From positions 1-7,026 of the forward strand of contig JAVLBT010000157.1 of assembly GCA_031580945.1 (NCBI GenBank): 7,026 nucleotides of DNA. The letters run 5' to 3'. The translations under genes and the position numbers were made by a program. Source of the DNA: Gracilimonas sp031580945. GTDB taxonomy: Bacteria > Bacteroidota > Rhodothermia > Balneolales > Balneolaceae. Of this stretch, positions 1 through 6,292 are shown piece by piece; position 1 is the first letter of the stretch, and the number at the start of each line of letters is the position of its first letter. Below the pieces are notes generated by a model, which searched no databases, was not told where the DNA came from, and saw only the letters and a program-made list of their open reading frames with translations.

Positions 1-759
1 CTGTTTGGACAAATGTGTACAGAGCCAGGAATGGTCAAAAACACTTATGGAACGGGCTGCTTTATGCTGATGAATGTGGGAGAAAAACCGATAAAATCAG
101 AAAACAATTTATTGACCACCGTAGCCTGGAAGATCAATGGAAATACGGAATATGCCCTGGAGGGATCTGTATTCATTGGAGGAGCCGTAGTGCAATGGCT
201 TCGGGATGAAATGAGCATCATTCAGGAATCAAAAGACATAGAGTATTTTGCTAATAAAGTGGAAGACTCAGACGGAGTGTATCTCGTTCCCGCTTTTGCC
301 GGATTGGGAGCACCTCACTGGCGACAACATGCCCGAGGTATAATGGTAGGCATCACAAGAGGCACCAATCGCGCTCATCTTGCGAGAGCCGCTCAGGATT
401 CAATTGCTTATCAGGTGATGGATCTGCTCAACGCTATGAAAGCCGATGCAGGTATTGACGTGAGAGAACTTCGGGTGGATGGGGGTGCAACTGTGAATGA
501 CACTCTGATGCAGTTCCAAAGTGATTTACTTGCTGACGTACCAGTTATCCGTCCTGTGATCACAGAAACGACAGCCTTGGGAGCGGCTTATTTGGCCGGC
601 CTTGCTGTTGGATACTGGGATGATATCGAGGAGATTCGAAAACTTTGGAAGGTAGACAGGCAGTTTGACCAGCAAAAAGAACAGGCAGAAGTGAACAAGC
701 TTACCAAAGGCTGGCAAAGAGCCGTGAATGCAGCCATTACATGGGCTGATGACCGGTAA
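1..759 (+). CDS. glpK: Glycerol kinase, C-terminal half (5' end outside window)
   Basis: Glycerol kinase phosphorylates glycerol with ATP to glycerol-3-phosphate in the cytoplasm, trapping it after facilitated entry. The reading frame is open from base 1 (LFGQMCTEPG), so the first in-frame ATG at 13 is internal and the true start lies upstream. The 252 visible residues match the C-terminal half of the roughly 500-residue FGGY-family kinase. Visible motifs are NTYGTGCFMLMN (nt 40-75), ALEGSVFIGG, PAFAGLGAPHW, the nucleotide-binding VDGGA (nt 475-489) and TALGAAYLAGLAVG near the end. The catalytic Asp, in a GDQQ motif in this family, should lie just before the window, and the loop that binds fructose-1,6-bisphosphate in E. 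coli GlpK is also outside it. One local oddity is WRQHARG where family members usually read WDPYARG. glpF follows after 144 bp on the same strand, the reverse of the E. coli glpF-glpK order. Confidence 0.97.
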   Translation: MFGQMCTEPGMVKNTYGTGCFMLMNVGEKPIKSENNLLTTVAWKINGNTEYALEGSVFIGGAVVQWLRDEMSIIQESKDIEYFANKVEDSDGVYLVPAFAGLGAPHWRQHARGIMVGITRGTNRAHLARAAQDSIAYQVMDLLNAMKADAGIDVRELRVDGGATVNDTLMQFQSDLLADVPVIRPVITETTALGAAYLAGLAVGYWDDIEEIRKLWKVDRQFDQQKEQAEVNKLTKGWQRAVNAAITWADDR

Positions 760-781
760 CTAAAACAAAAACTTGACTATA

Positions 782-814
782 ACTGTCAGAAAGCACGAGT
801 TATCAACTGACAGT
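782..814. repeat. 8-bp inverted repeat formed by two palindromic half-sites upstream of glpF
   Basis: ACTGTCAG (782-789) and CTGACAGT (807-814) are exact reverse complements separated by 17 bp. Each contains a 7-bp odd palindrome (CTGTCAG and CTGACAG), so the pair also reads as two near-identical sites with centres 24 bp apart (786 and 810). No T-run follows, so an intrinsic terminator is unlikely. A two-site operator for a dimeric or tetrameric regulator of glpF fits the layout but is inference; a weak mRNA hairpin is the alternative. Confidence 0.5.
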
Positions 815-830
815 CTAAAATTAGAAAAGA

Positions 831-866
831 ACGTGAATGTACCGGAAGTATACCCGGGGGACACGT
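831..866 (+). promoter_or_regulatory. Possible stem-loop in the glpF leader
   Basis: ACGTG (831-835) can pair with CACGT (862-866). Inside it, CCGG (842-845) can pair with CCGG (854-857) around an 8-base loop, leaving a 6/4 internal loop. This forms an interrupted stem ending 37 bases before the glpF start. The core is strikingly G+C-rich (CCCGGGGG at 853-860) compared with its surroundings. An A-run, not a T-run, follows, so it is not a standard terminator on the + strand. It may be a leader or mRNA-stability structure; function is unproven. Confidence 0.3.
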
Positions 867-888
867 CAAAAAAAGAATACGAACTTAA

Positions 889-900
889 ATGGAGAACTAA
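889..900 (+). promoter_or_regulatory. glpF ribosome-binding site inside a three-codon upstream ORF
   Basis: GGAG at 891-894 lies 9 bases before the glpF ATG at 904 and is the best Shine-Dalgarno match, which supports that start. The same bases form part of a minimal open frame, ATG GAG AAC TAA (889-900, Met-Glu-Asn-stop), ending three bases before the glpF ATG. The Shine-Dalgarno role is well supported by position. Translation of the mini-ORF is speculative, since it has no obvious ribosome-binding site of its own. Confidence 0.5.
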
Positions 901-903
901 ATT

Positions 904-1668
904 ATGAGTCCGATTTTAGCTGAATTTATTGGAACTGCTATCCTGCTGCTTTTTGGATGTGGTGTGGTAGCAAATGTGATCTTAAATAAAACCAAAGGAA
1001 ACAGTAGTGGGTGGATCGTCATTACCTGGGGCTGGGGTATGGGCGTTTTTATCGCAGTTTACACCATGGGACAGTTTAGTGGAGCCCATATTAATCCTGC
1101 AGTAACGTTGGGTTTGGCTACCGCCGGTTTATTTGATTGGGCGATGGTAATACCCTATATCCTTTCCCAAATAGCAGGAGGTTTTTTTGGTGCTTTCCTG
1201 ACCTGGCTGACCTACAAAGATCACTTTGAGGAAACCGAAGATGGCGGAACCAAGCTGGCCGTCTTTTCAACCGCTCCTGAAATTCGGAATTACGGCTCAA
1301 ACTTTATGACTGAGGTGATCGGTACGTTTATTCTCATTTTTGGGGTCCTCTATCTTAGCAGTCCTGGTTTTACAGATGGAAACGGTGAATTTCTATCTAC
1401 TATCACGATTGCCGGCGAACAGGTAGGCTTTGGATTGGGTTCGCTATCGGCACTGCCAGTAGGGTTATTGGTTTTTGGAATTGGATTGGCCTTAGGTGGT
1501 CCAACGGGATATGCTATCAATCCGGCGCGGGACTTAGGACCGCGCATTGCACATGCTGTTCTGCCCTTTTCAAATAAAGGAAGCAGTGACTGGGCCTACT
1601 CCTGGGTACCAATTGTGGCTCCATCAGTTGGAGCTGTGCTGGCAGGGCTTTTGTACCTGATGCTTTAG
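904..1668 (+). CDS. glpF: Glycerol uptake facilitator, MIP/aquaglyceroporin family
   Basis: This inner-membrane channel lets glycerol and other small neutral solutes diffuse into the cytoplasm. The 254-residue product has the two half-helix NPA motifs of the MIP family: GAHINPAVTL (NPA at residues 64-66) and GYAINPARDLGPR (NPA at 206-208). Asp210, directly after NPAR, is characteristic of glycerol facilitators rather than strict water channels. By alignment from memory with E. coli GlpF, the selectivity filter would be Trp42, Tyr203 and Arg209; the second is Phe in E. coli. About six membrane helices plus two half-helices fit the hydrophobic pattern, and a polar loop (residues about 104-130) joins the two halves. 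Length is slightly below the E. coli protein's. It starts at the ATG after GGAG (891-894). Position directly after glpK supports the glycerol assignment. No clear terminator follows. Confidence 0.96.
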   Translation: MSPILAEFIGTAILLLFGCGVVANVILNKTKGNSSGWIVITWGWGMGVFIAVYTMGQFSGAHINPAVTLGLATAGLFDWAMVIPYILSQIAGGFFGAFLTWLTYKDHFEETEDGGTKLAVFSTAPEIRNYGSNFMTEVIGTFILIFGVLYLSSPGFTDGNGEFLSTITIAGEQVGFGLGSLSALPVGLLVFGIGLALGGPTGYAINPARDLGPRIAHAVLPFSNKGSSDWAYSWVPIVAPSVGAVLAGLLYLML

Positions 1669-1693
1669 CAAGAATCAGGATCGATCTCGAAAA

Positions 1694-1803
1694 GTTGTCA
1701 TACTGAGCGCTCAAATGGGTGATTTGAGGATAGTTGTGTAACGTGAAGGATCTCAAAGTGTGATCAAGCTGAGATATGGAACTGACCTTGAGACTCTTCA
1801 CTT
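1694..1803. repeat. Dispersed-repeat-like palindromic element in the glpF-porin gap
   Basis: The 242-bp gap between glpF and the porin gene contains nested inverted repeats. CTCAAAT (1710-1716) and ATTTGAG (1722-1728) form a perfect 7-bp hairpin with a 5-base loop. GTGAAGGATCTCAA (1743-1756) pairs with TTGAGACTCTTCAC (1788-1801) at 12 of 14 positions, plus one possible G-U. Inside it, ATCTCA (1750-1755) can alternatively pair with TGAGAT (1770-1775). The segment opens with GTTGTCATACTGAGCG (1694-1709). The words GTCATnCTGAGCG and GAAGGATCTC resemble a family of short intergenic repeats I recall from many bacterial genomes; this needs a genome search. Minus-strand reading frames across it look spurious. 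Confidence 0.55.
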
Positions 1804-1910
1804 AAGGAAAACGAATTCAACCAAACTTAGGGCGCATAGGCTGACTACAACCCTCTCTGAATCTCAAATTCATCCCAAATAAACAATCTAACACCTTAAA
1901 AAGGATCAAA

Positions 1911-3083
1911 ATGAATTTTTCAAATACACTAAAAACGCTACTTGGAATCTCGCTACTACTTTTAATGTCTCTATCAATGCAGATGAAGATGGTAAAAGCG
2001 CAGGGCATAAATTTTGAAACAGATGAAGGATGGAGCTTCAGTGTAACCGGACAGCTTCCTGTATTCCTGGTGGCATCAAACCATGAAAATTATAGCAGTA
2101 ACGGAGAAGATCAGGTTGCGACTCGGGTGATGTCGGGTTTTAATCCTGGTGGTATTAATTTCAACATCTCAGCTCCTGAAATGAATGGTATTACAGTGAA
2201 AGGAGTCTTTCAGATCAATCATCACCTACAAGGGCCGAGTGTGCAAAATGCCGGTTTATTTGAGGGACGTGTAGCAGATATTCAAGTAGCTGGTGATTTT
2301 GGTACAATTTATATCGGTAAAAATTTAGGGATTTTTAACAGTAGTTCCATTGCAGACGCCGGAAGTGGATTGGGAGTAGGGCGTTTTGGCGGGCCTGATG
2401 CAGCAAATGCCACTCTGGGCCGAATTGGAACAGGCTATACCTATGCAAATTTCAACCCAAGGATCATGTATGCAACGCCCGATATGAATGGAATTTCAGT
2501 AAAAGCAGGGCTTATTAATCCAGAAAAACCAAGTGGGCCTGCACAAAGTACAATTGAAACCACACTTCCAAGGTTTGAAGCTCAGACGAACTATATATTA
2601 AACCTGGAAAACGGAGCGATTGATTTTTGGGTGGGAGGAATGTTGCAAAATGTGAATGTCATAAGTGTTGATTACGATTACAATATCTCTGGCTGGGATC
2701 TGGGAGCAAGATTGAATGCTTCCGGGTTTGGACTAACAGGCGCATATTCACAAACAAAAGGAGTGGGAGCCGATGGTTTAATTGGCTTAAATTTAACGGG
2801 CACCGGAATATCACAAGCAGATGTAGATGCGCAGCAATGGTACACAGAAGCTACTTATGATATCGACCGCCTGACGCTTGGAGTAAGTTATGGGGAAGGA
2901 TCTCAGGATGCTAAACAGACCGTACTTGGTTCTTCACCAGAGATCAAAAACACACTCACGATGCTATTCACGCGATATGAACTGACCAACAATCTCAATC
3001 TCCTGGGAGAGCTTCAAAATTTCACTTCCGATGCCCAAAGCGATTATCAGGCAGTTGTGGCAGGCATGCAACTGAACTTTTAG
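1911..3083 (+). CDS. Outer-membrane beta-barrel porin (predicted)
   Basis: This is a predicted secreted outer-membrane channel of 390 residues. Residues 1-30 look like a Sec signal peptide: Lys8, a hydrophobic core (about 9-20, LLGISLLLLMS), then a Met-rich stretch ending VKA, with likely cleavage after Ala30. The mature part is Gly/Asn/Ser/Thr-rich with alternating hydrophobic residues typical of beta-strands, and it ends in Phe (GMQLNF), the usual outer-membrane barrel signature. Segments such as FGTIYIGKNLGIF and YTYANFNPRIMYATP resemble general Gram-negative porins. An AAGGA ribosome-binding site (1901-1905) sits 5 bases before the ATG. It lies between glpF and fbp, with only 52 bp to fbp, so cotranscription with fbp is plausible. 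The natural substrate cannot be read from sequence; glycerol is suggested only by context. Another outer-membrane channel type is possible. Confidence 0.8.
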   Translation: MNFSNTLKTLLGISLLLLMSLSMQMKMVKAQGINFETDEGWSFSVTGQLPVFLVASNHENYSSNGEDQVATRVMSGFNPGGINFNISAPEMNGITVKGVFQINHHLQGPSVQNAGLFEGRVADIQVAGDFGTIYIGKNLGIFNSSSIADAGSGLGVGRFGGPDAANATLGRIGTGYTYANFNPRIMYATPDMNGISVKAGLINPEKPSGPAQSTIETTLPRFEAQTNYILNLENGAIDFWVGGMLQNVNVISVDYDYNISGWDLGARLNASGFGLTGAYSQTKGVGADGLIGLNLTGTGISQADVDAQQWYTEATYDIDRLTLGVSYGEGSQDAKQTVLGSSPEIKNTLTMLFTRYELTNNLNLLGELQNFTSDAQSDYQAVVAGMQLNF

Positions 3084-3135
3084 AAATTATTTGTAAATCA
3101 TATAAACTGTAATCTCATTGAATTAAAATGCCATT

Positions 3136-4119
3136 ATGAAAAACCTGACCACTTTAGAAGAATACATCATCCATGCACAAAATAGATTTCCAGGGGCAAG
3201 GGGTGAATTATCACAGCTTCTCCGGGACATTGCATTGGCTGCAAAGATCATTTCCCGGGAAGTAAATAAAGCCGGCATTACAAATATTTTGGGATTTAAA
3301 GGGGAATCAAACGTTCATGGTGAATCAGTGAAAAAGCTGGATATATTTGCAAATGAACAGCTTCAGTCTGCTTTAGGAAGATCCAATATTACCTGCATGG
3401 TTATTTCAGAAGAGAATGAGGGCGTGGTCAGATTAAGCGATGAGTCGGGAAAATATATTGTATATATAGATCCACTCGACGGATCTTCAAACATCGATAT
3501 CAGCGCAACCATAGGCAGTATCTTTTCAATCTATATCAGGCCAGATGGTAAACAAAATTTATCCGAAACAGATGCACTCCAGTCTGGCACAAAACAGGTT
3601 GCAGCAGGATATGTTTTATATGGCTCCAGTACGGTAATGGCCTATACGACAGGAATGGGTGTGCAGCTTTTCACTTTAGATCCAAGTATTGGAGAATTTA
3701 TACTGTCTGAAAAAGATGTGAAAATTCCTGATGAAGGAAATATTTATAGTACCGACGAGGGAAGTTACATTTACTGGGATGAGGCACTCAAGAAGTACGT
3801 CAAATACTGCCAAACTTTTGATCCAGACTCAGCCCGTCCCTACAAAGCCCGGTATATTGGATGTATGGCAGCTGATGTTCATCGGACATTACTTCAGGGT
3901 GGAATATTCATGTATCCTGACAGCACCAAATATCCAAATGGGAAATTACGGCTCATGTATGAGTGTAATCCATTGAGTTTTATTATTGAGCAGGCGGGCG
4001 GGTTATCAACCGATGGAAGAAAAAGGATCATGGAGATCGAACCAAAGGCGATTCACGAATGCACTCCTATCTATATTGGATCGAGGAAAAATGTGGAAAA
4101 ACTCAAAACATTTTTTTGA
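3136..4119 (+). CDS. fbp: Fructose-1,6-bisphosphatase, class I
   Basis: This cytoplasmic enzyme hydrolyses fructose-1,6-bisphosphate to fructose-6-phosphate and phosphate, the irreversible step of gluconeogenesis. The 327-residue length is normal for the bacterial class I enzyme. Visible landmarks, in order, are GELSQLLRDIALAAKII (23-39), KLDIFANEQL (67-76), the metal-site ISEENEG (90-96), the signature DPLDGSSNID (112-121), KQVAAGYVLYGSS (153-165), the substrate-binding RYIGCMAADVHR (239-250) and KLRLMYECNP (270-279). Likely metal ligands are Glu92, Asp112, Asp115 and Glu276, and Lys270 is the probable sugar-phosphate contact, by analogy with E. coli and mammalian FBPase. An upstream ATG at 3128 meets a stop after two codons, so 3136 is the first usable start; there is no strong Shine-Dalgarno sequence. 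It sits 52 bp after the porin gene in a glycerol-uptake cluster, consistent with growth on gluconeogenic carbon. Confidence 0.97.
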   Translation: MKNLTTLEEYIIHAQNRFPGARGELSQLLRDIALAAKIISREVNKAGITNILGFKGESNVHGESVKKLDIFANEQLQSALGRSNITCMVISEENEGVVRLSDESGKYIVYIDPLDGSSNIDISATIGSIFSIYIRPDGKQNLSETDALQSGTKQVAAGYVLYGSSTVMAYTTGMGVQLFTLDPSIGEFILSEKDVKIPDEGNIYSTDEGSYIYWDEALKKYVKYCQTFDPDSARPYKARYIGCMAADVHRTLLQGGIFMYPDSTKYPNGKLRLMYECNPLSFIIEQAGGLSTDGRKRIMEIEPKAIHECTPIYIGSRKNVEKLKTFF

Positions 4120-4192
4120 AGACGGTAAAGAACCAAAAGCTCCCCTATGAACGTCATTTCGATATAAGGATCAGTTTTTTTATGGATTGAGT

Positions 4193-4222
4193 GGGCATTT
4201 CCCTACGCACCTGCCCCTACAC
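4193..4222. repeat. G+C-rich REP-like fragment
   Basis: GGGCA (4193-4197) and TGCCC (4212-4216) can form a 5-bp stem with a 14-base loop, and CCCTAC occurs twice (4201-4206 and 4215-4220). The right side, CCTGCCCCTAC (4210-4220), looks like one arm of the GTAGGGGCAGG-type palindromes that I recall as dispersed repeats in various bacteria. The left arm is imperfect, so this would be a decayed copy. It stands out from the AT-rich gap around it. Chance similarity is possible. Confidence 0.3.
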
Positions 4223-4308
4223 TTTTGTCGGTGATGTCGGAAATCATATTGCTTTTCAGGAATCAAGAGCTTTTTGTATAGCTATAAATAGATTCCCTCC
4301 TTCGATGG

Positions 4309-4348
4309 AATGAGCTTTACTGCGATTCTTTAGTCTGCTAAGCTCATT
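4309..4348. terminator. 9-bp inverted repeat, possible terminator between convergent genes
   Basis: AATGAGCTT (4309-4317) is the exact reverse complement of AAGCTCATT (4340-4348), with a 22-base spacer. It lies 44 bp beyond the stop codon of the peptide transporter gene and about 190 bp beyond fbp. A T-rich but interrupted stretch (TTTATTATAT) overlaps and follows on the + strand; there is no T-run on the - strand side. The placement suits a terminator, but the long loop and poor T-tract make it weak. A protein-binding palindrome is the alternative. Confidence 0.3.
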
Positions 4349-4391
4349 TATTATATCCAACTCACGGTATATTAACGAATATGCGATAGTT

Positions 4392-5906
4392 CTATCTCAC
4401 GTTCCCCATTAATTTCCGAATAGGTTTGCTAAATAGAAATAAAACTATACCACCACCTACCGTAGTGATCACGATGATCCAAAACAGATCGGGTAAAATA
4501 CTCGGGTCATTGGCTATAGATTCCTGATCAAACTGTCCCGCTACCCGACCTGCGATCAGGTTTCCAAAAGCGATAGACATAAACCAGATCCCCATCATTT
4601 GTCCAACCAGCTTTTTTGGGGCAAGTTTGGTTACGGCACTCAGTCCAACAGGACTCAAACATAACTCCCCGATAGTATGGAATAAATAGGTCATAATTAA
4701 CCAGGTGGGCAGTACTTGTGATCCTTCAACTACATAATAAGAAGCAAACATCATGACTAAAAAACCAACTCCAAGGAAGATCAATCCTAATGCAAATTTT
4801 ACGGGAGTGGAAGGCTCCAGGCTACGTTTTGCGAGCCAGACCCAAAGCCAGCCAAATACGGGCGCAAGCGTGATGATGAAAAAGGCATTCACAGACTGGA
4901 GCCAGCTTGCCGGCATCAGCCATCCAAAAAGATCCCGATCTGTATAGCGTTCTGCAAAAAGGTTCAGGGAAGACCCAGCTTGTTCAAACCCGGACCAAAA
5001 AATCGCTGAAAAGACAAATAATGCGGCGATCACTCCAATCTTTTTCTTCTGATCGGTATTGAGTTCTTCAGCCACAAATACATACACAAAATAGGCGATC
5101 ACCAACCCAAAGATAATGACTCCGGAGGCATCTGCGATAGCTACCGGATCTATACTAATAAATCCGGCCATCACCAATCCTACAAAAATTGTAAGGGCTG
5201 AACCGATGACCCATAACCCGGTTTTAATTCGGGATTCTCTTTTAGATTGTTTTTCAGGATCGGCCAGTTTTTCAGGTTCTACCCCAATATCGCCTAAATA
5301 CTTTTCAGTGAGCTTGTATTGAACCAACCCAAGAACCATTCCGACACCAGCCAATCCAAATCCATAATGCCAGTTGATACCTTCGCCCAACCAACCCGTT
5401 GCAATCGGCGCGATGAAAGCTCCAATATTGATCCCCATGTAGAAAATTGAAAATCCAGCATCTCTCCGGGCAGGTTCATCATCAGAATATAAACCACCAA
5501 CGATAGAACTGATATTAGGTTTAAGAAACCCGGTTCCAATGACAATTAAAACAAGGCCAAGATAAAATGTTTGATCAGTGGGAATGGCCATTGCAAAGTG
5601 ACCGGCTGCAATGATGATTCCGCCATACCAAATGGCATTTCTGAGTCCCATGAATTTATCAGCGAGCCATCCACCAGGTAGTGCCAGCAGATAAACGAAC
5701 ATGGTATATAAACCATAAATAGCTGTTGCAGTCTTATCATCGAGACCAAGCCCGCCGGTATTGATAGCATCCACCATGAAAAGAACCAGAATAGCGCGCA
5801 TTCCGTAGTAACTAAACCGTTCCCACATTTCGGTAAAAAAGAGGGTGGCTAATCCACGCGGGTGACCAAAAAACGAGGTAGAATGGCTGTCTTGTTCGCT
5901 TGCCAT
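4392..5906 (-). CDS. Proton-dependent oligopeptide transporter, POT/PTR family (MFS)
   Basis: This inner-membrane symporter takes up di- and tripeptides with protons. The 504 residues contain about 14 hydrophobic segments, the usual number for bacterial POTs (12 core helices plus two extra in the middle, here about 229-279). Family hallmarks are present. ExxERF lies in the first helix (Glu26, Glu29, Arg30, Phe31 in TEMWERFSYYG). GGWLADKFMGLRNAIWYGG (78-96) is the MFS loop. Lys129 is in GFLKPN, and the PTR2 signature FSIFYMGINIGAF spans 152-164. Also present are Glu308 in the SGFEQAGSS segment and Glu413 in HTIGELCLSPVGLS. All charged residues tied to proton coupling or peptide termini in studied POTs appear retained, so the protein should be functional. 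The start is the ATG complementary to 5904-5906; the leader is T-rich with no Shine-Dalgarno sequence. It is transcribed alone, away from the DUF456 gene. Exact substrate range is unknown. Confidence 0.95.
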   Translation of the reverse strand: MASEQDSHSTSFFGHPRGLATLFFTEMWERFSYYGMRAILVLFMVDAINTGGLGLDDKTATAIYGLYTMFVYLLALPGGWLADKFMGLRNAIWYGGIIIAAGHFAMAIPTDQTFYLGLVLIVIGTGFLKPNISSIVGGLYSDDEPARRDAGFSIFYMGINIGAFIAPIATGWLGEGINWHYGFGLAGVGMVLGLVQYKLTEKYLGDIGVEPEKLADPEKQSKRESRIKTGLWVIGSALTIFVGLVMAGFISIDPVAIADASGVIIFGLVIAYFVYVFVAEELNTDQKKKIGVIAALFVFSAIFWSGFEQAGSSLNLFAERYTDRDLFGWLMPASWLQSVNAFFIITLAPVFGWLWVWLAKRSLEPSTPVKFALGLIFLGVGFLVMMFASYYVVEGSQVLPTWLIMTYLFHTIGELCLSPVGLSAVTKLAPKKLVGQMMGIWFMSIAFGNLIAGRVAGQFDQESIANDPSILPDLFWIIVITTVGGGIVLFLFSKPIRKLMGNVR

Positions 5907-6054
5907 AAGAAAAGAAATTAGGTTAAGGTGAAAATCATAAGCAGCCCGATGATACCCAAACGCCTGAACGGTTGCAAGAAGGGATTGAATTCCAAATCTG
6001 GCTAAATCATCCTCATTGCAAAATTGCGGCAGCTTTTATTTCAGGCTTCGAAAT

Positions 6055-6121
6055 GTTGTAGTACCGAGTGGCAAGGTACCTGCTAAGGGTTTTGCTGGAT
6101 ACGAGAGATCTCATACCTGCT
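6055..6121. repeat. Second, diverged copy of the dispersed-repeat-like element
   Basis: GTTGTAGTACCGAGTG (6055-6070) matches the opening of the element at 1694-1709 at 12 of 16 positions. GATCTCA follows at 6107-6113, 52 bases from the start, against 55 bases in the first copy. Local palindromes are GTACC/GGTAC (6061-6065/6075-6079) and GAGATCTC (6105-6112). TACCTGCT occurs twice as a direct repeat (6077-6084 and 6114-6121). The shared order and spacing suggest a common repeat family, but the middle parts differ greatly. Confidence 0.4.
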
Positions 6122-6249
6122 TCATAAATCAGGGTATTCCTGGGTAAAGAGTACAAACCAATTTTATATCTACTTCAAGTTAATTAGATTATCACATACA
6201 GTGAAATTGTGGATTTATGGCTTTACTGAACTGGGTGAGTAACTCGAGC

Positions 6250-6270
6250 TAAATATCTTGAGAATATTTA
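6250..6270. promoter_or_regulatory. 21-bp near-palindrome, candidate operator or hairpin
   Basis: TAAATAT (6250-6256) and ATATTTA (6264-6270) are exact reverse complements around a 7-base centre. With a single bulged A the pairing extends to TAAATATCT/AGA-TATTTA around TG. It sits 152 bp before the DUF456 start and just after the CTCGAG palindrome (6243-6248). Size and symmetry suit a dimeric regulator's site, but A+T-rich palindromes arise easily by chance. Confidence 0.3.
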
Positions 6271-6292
6271 CCGAATACATCACTAAGATACT

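Larger units (their letters stand above)
4120..4391. other. Convergent non-coding gap between fbp and the peptide transporter gene
   Basis: Both flanking genes end into these 272 bp, so transcription termination for both should lie here. I see no credible gene. Contents are a 7-T run (4175-4181) without a convincing hairpin before it, a short G+C-rich repeat fragment (4193-4222), a 10-bp palindrome TATAGCTATA (4277-4286), a small hairpin ATTCC/GGAAT (4292-4296/4307-4311), and a 9-bp inverted repeat (4309-4348). GTCATTTCGA at 4153-4162, with GGATC at 4168-4172, recalls dispersed repeat words. Confidence 0.6.

Noticed and set aside
1517..1801. 94-codon minus-strand open frame over the glpF end and the following gap
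   Set aside because: It overlaps glpF antisense, has no convincing start signal, and its 5' half is built from the repeat-like palindromes; it is a shadow frame.
1894..1905. CCTT/AAGG mini-hairpin sequestering the porin ribosome-binding site
   Set aside because: Four base pairs, two of them A-U, with a 3-base loop would be too unstable to matter.
4175..4181. Run of seven T after fbp as an intrinsic terminator
   Set aside because: The preceding 50 bases offer only a 3-bp GAT/ATC pairing, not a stable G+C-rich stem.
4191..4252. Minus-strand peptide starting MISDITDKS as a gene remnant
   Set aside because: It stops after 14 codons and overlaps the repeat-like block; there is no basis for calling a pseudogene.
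5294..5770. Two minus-strand frames of 83 and 74 codons inside the peptide transporter gene
   Set aside because: They lie in another frame of a gene with complete POT-family motifs; nothing in their sequence resembles a protein family.
6077..6121. TACCTGCT direct repeats as target-site duplications of an inserted element
   Set aside because: Only 29 bases lie between them and no terminal inverted repeats of an insertion sequence are present; internal repetition of the repeat-like block is simpler.
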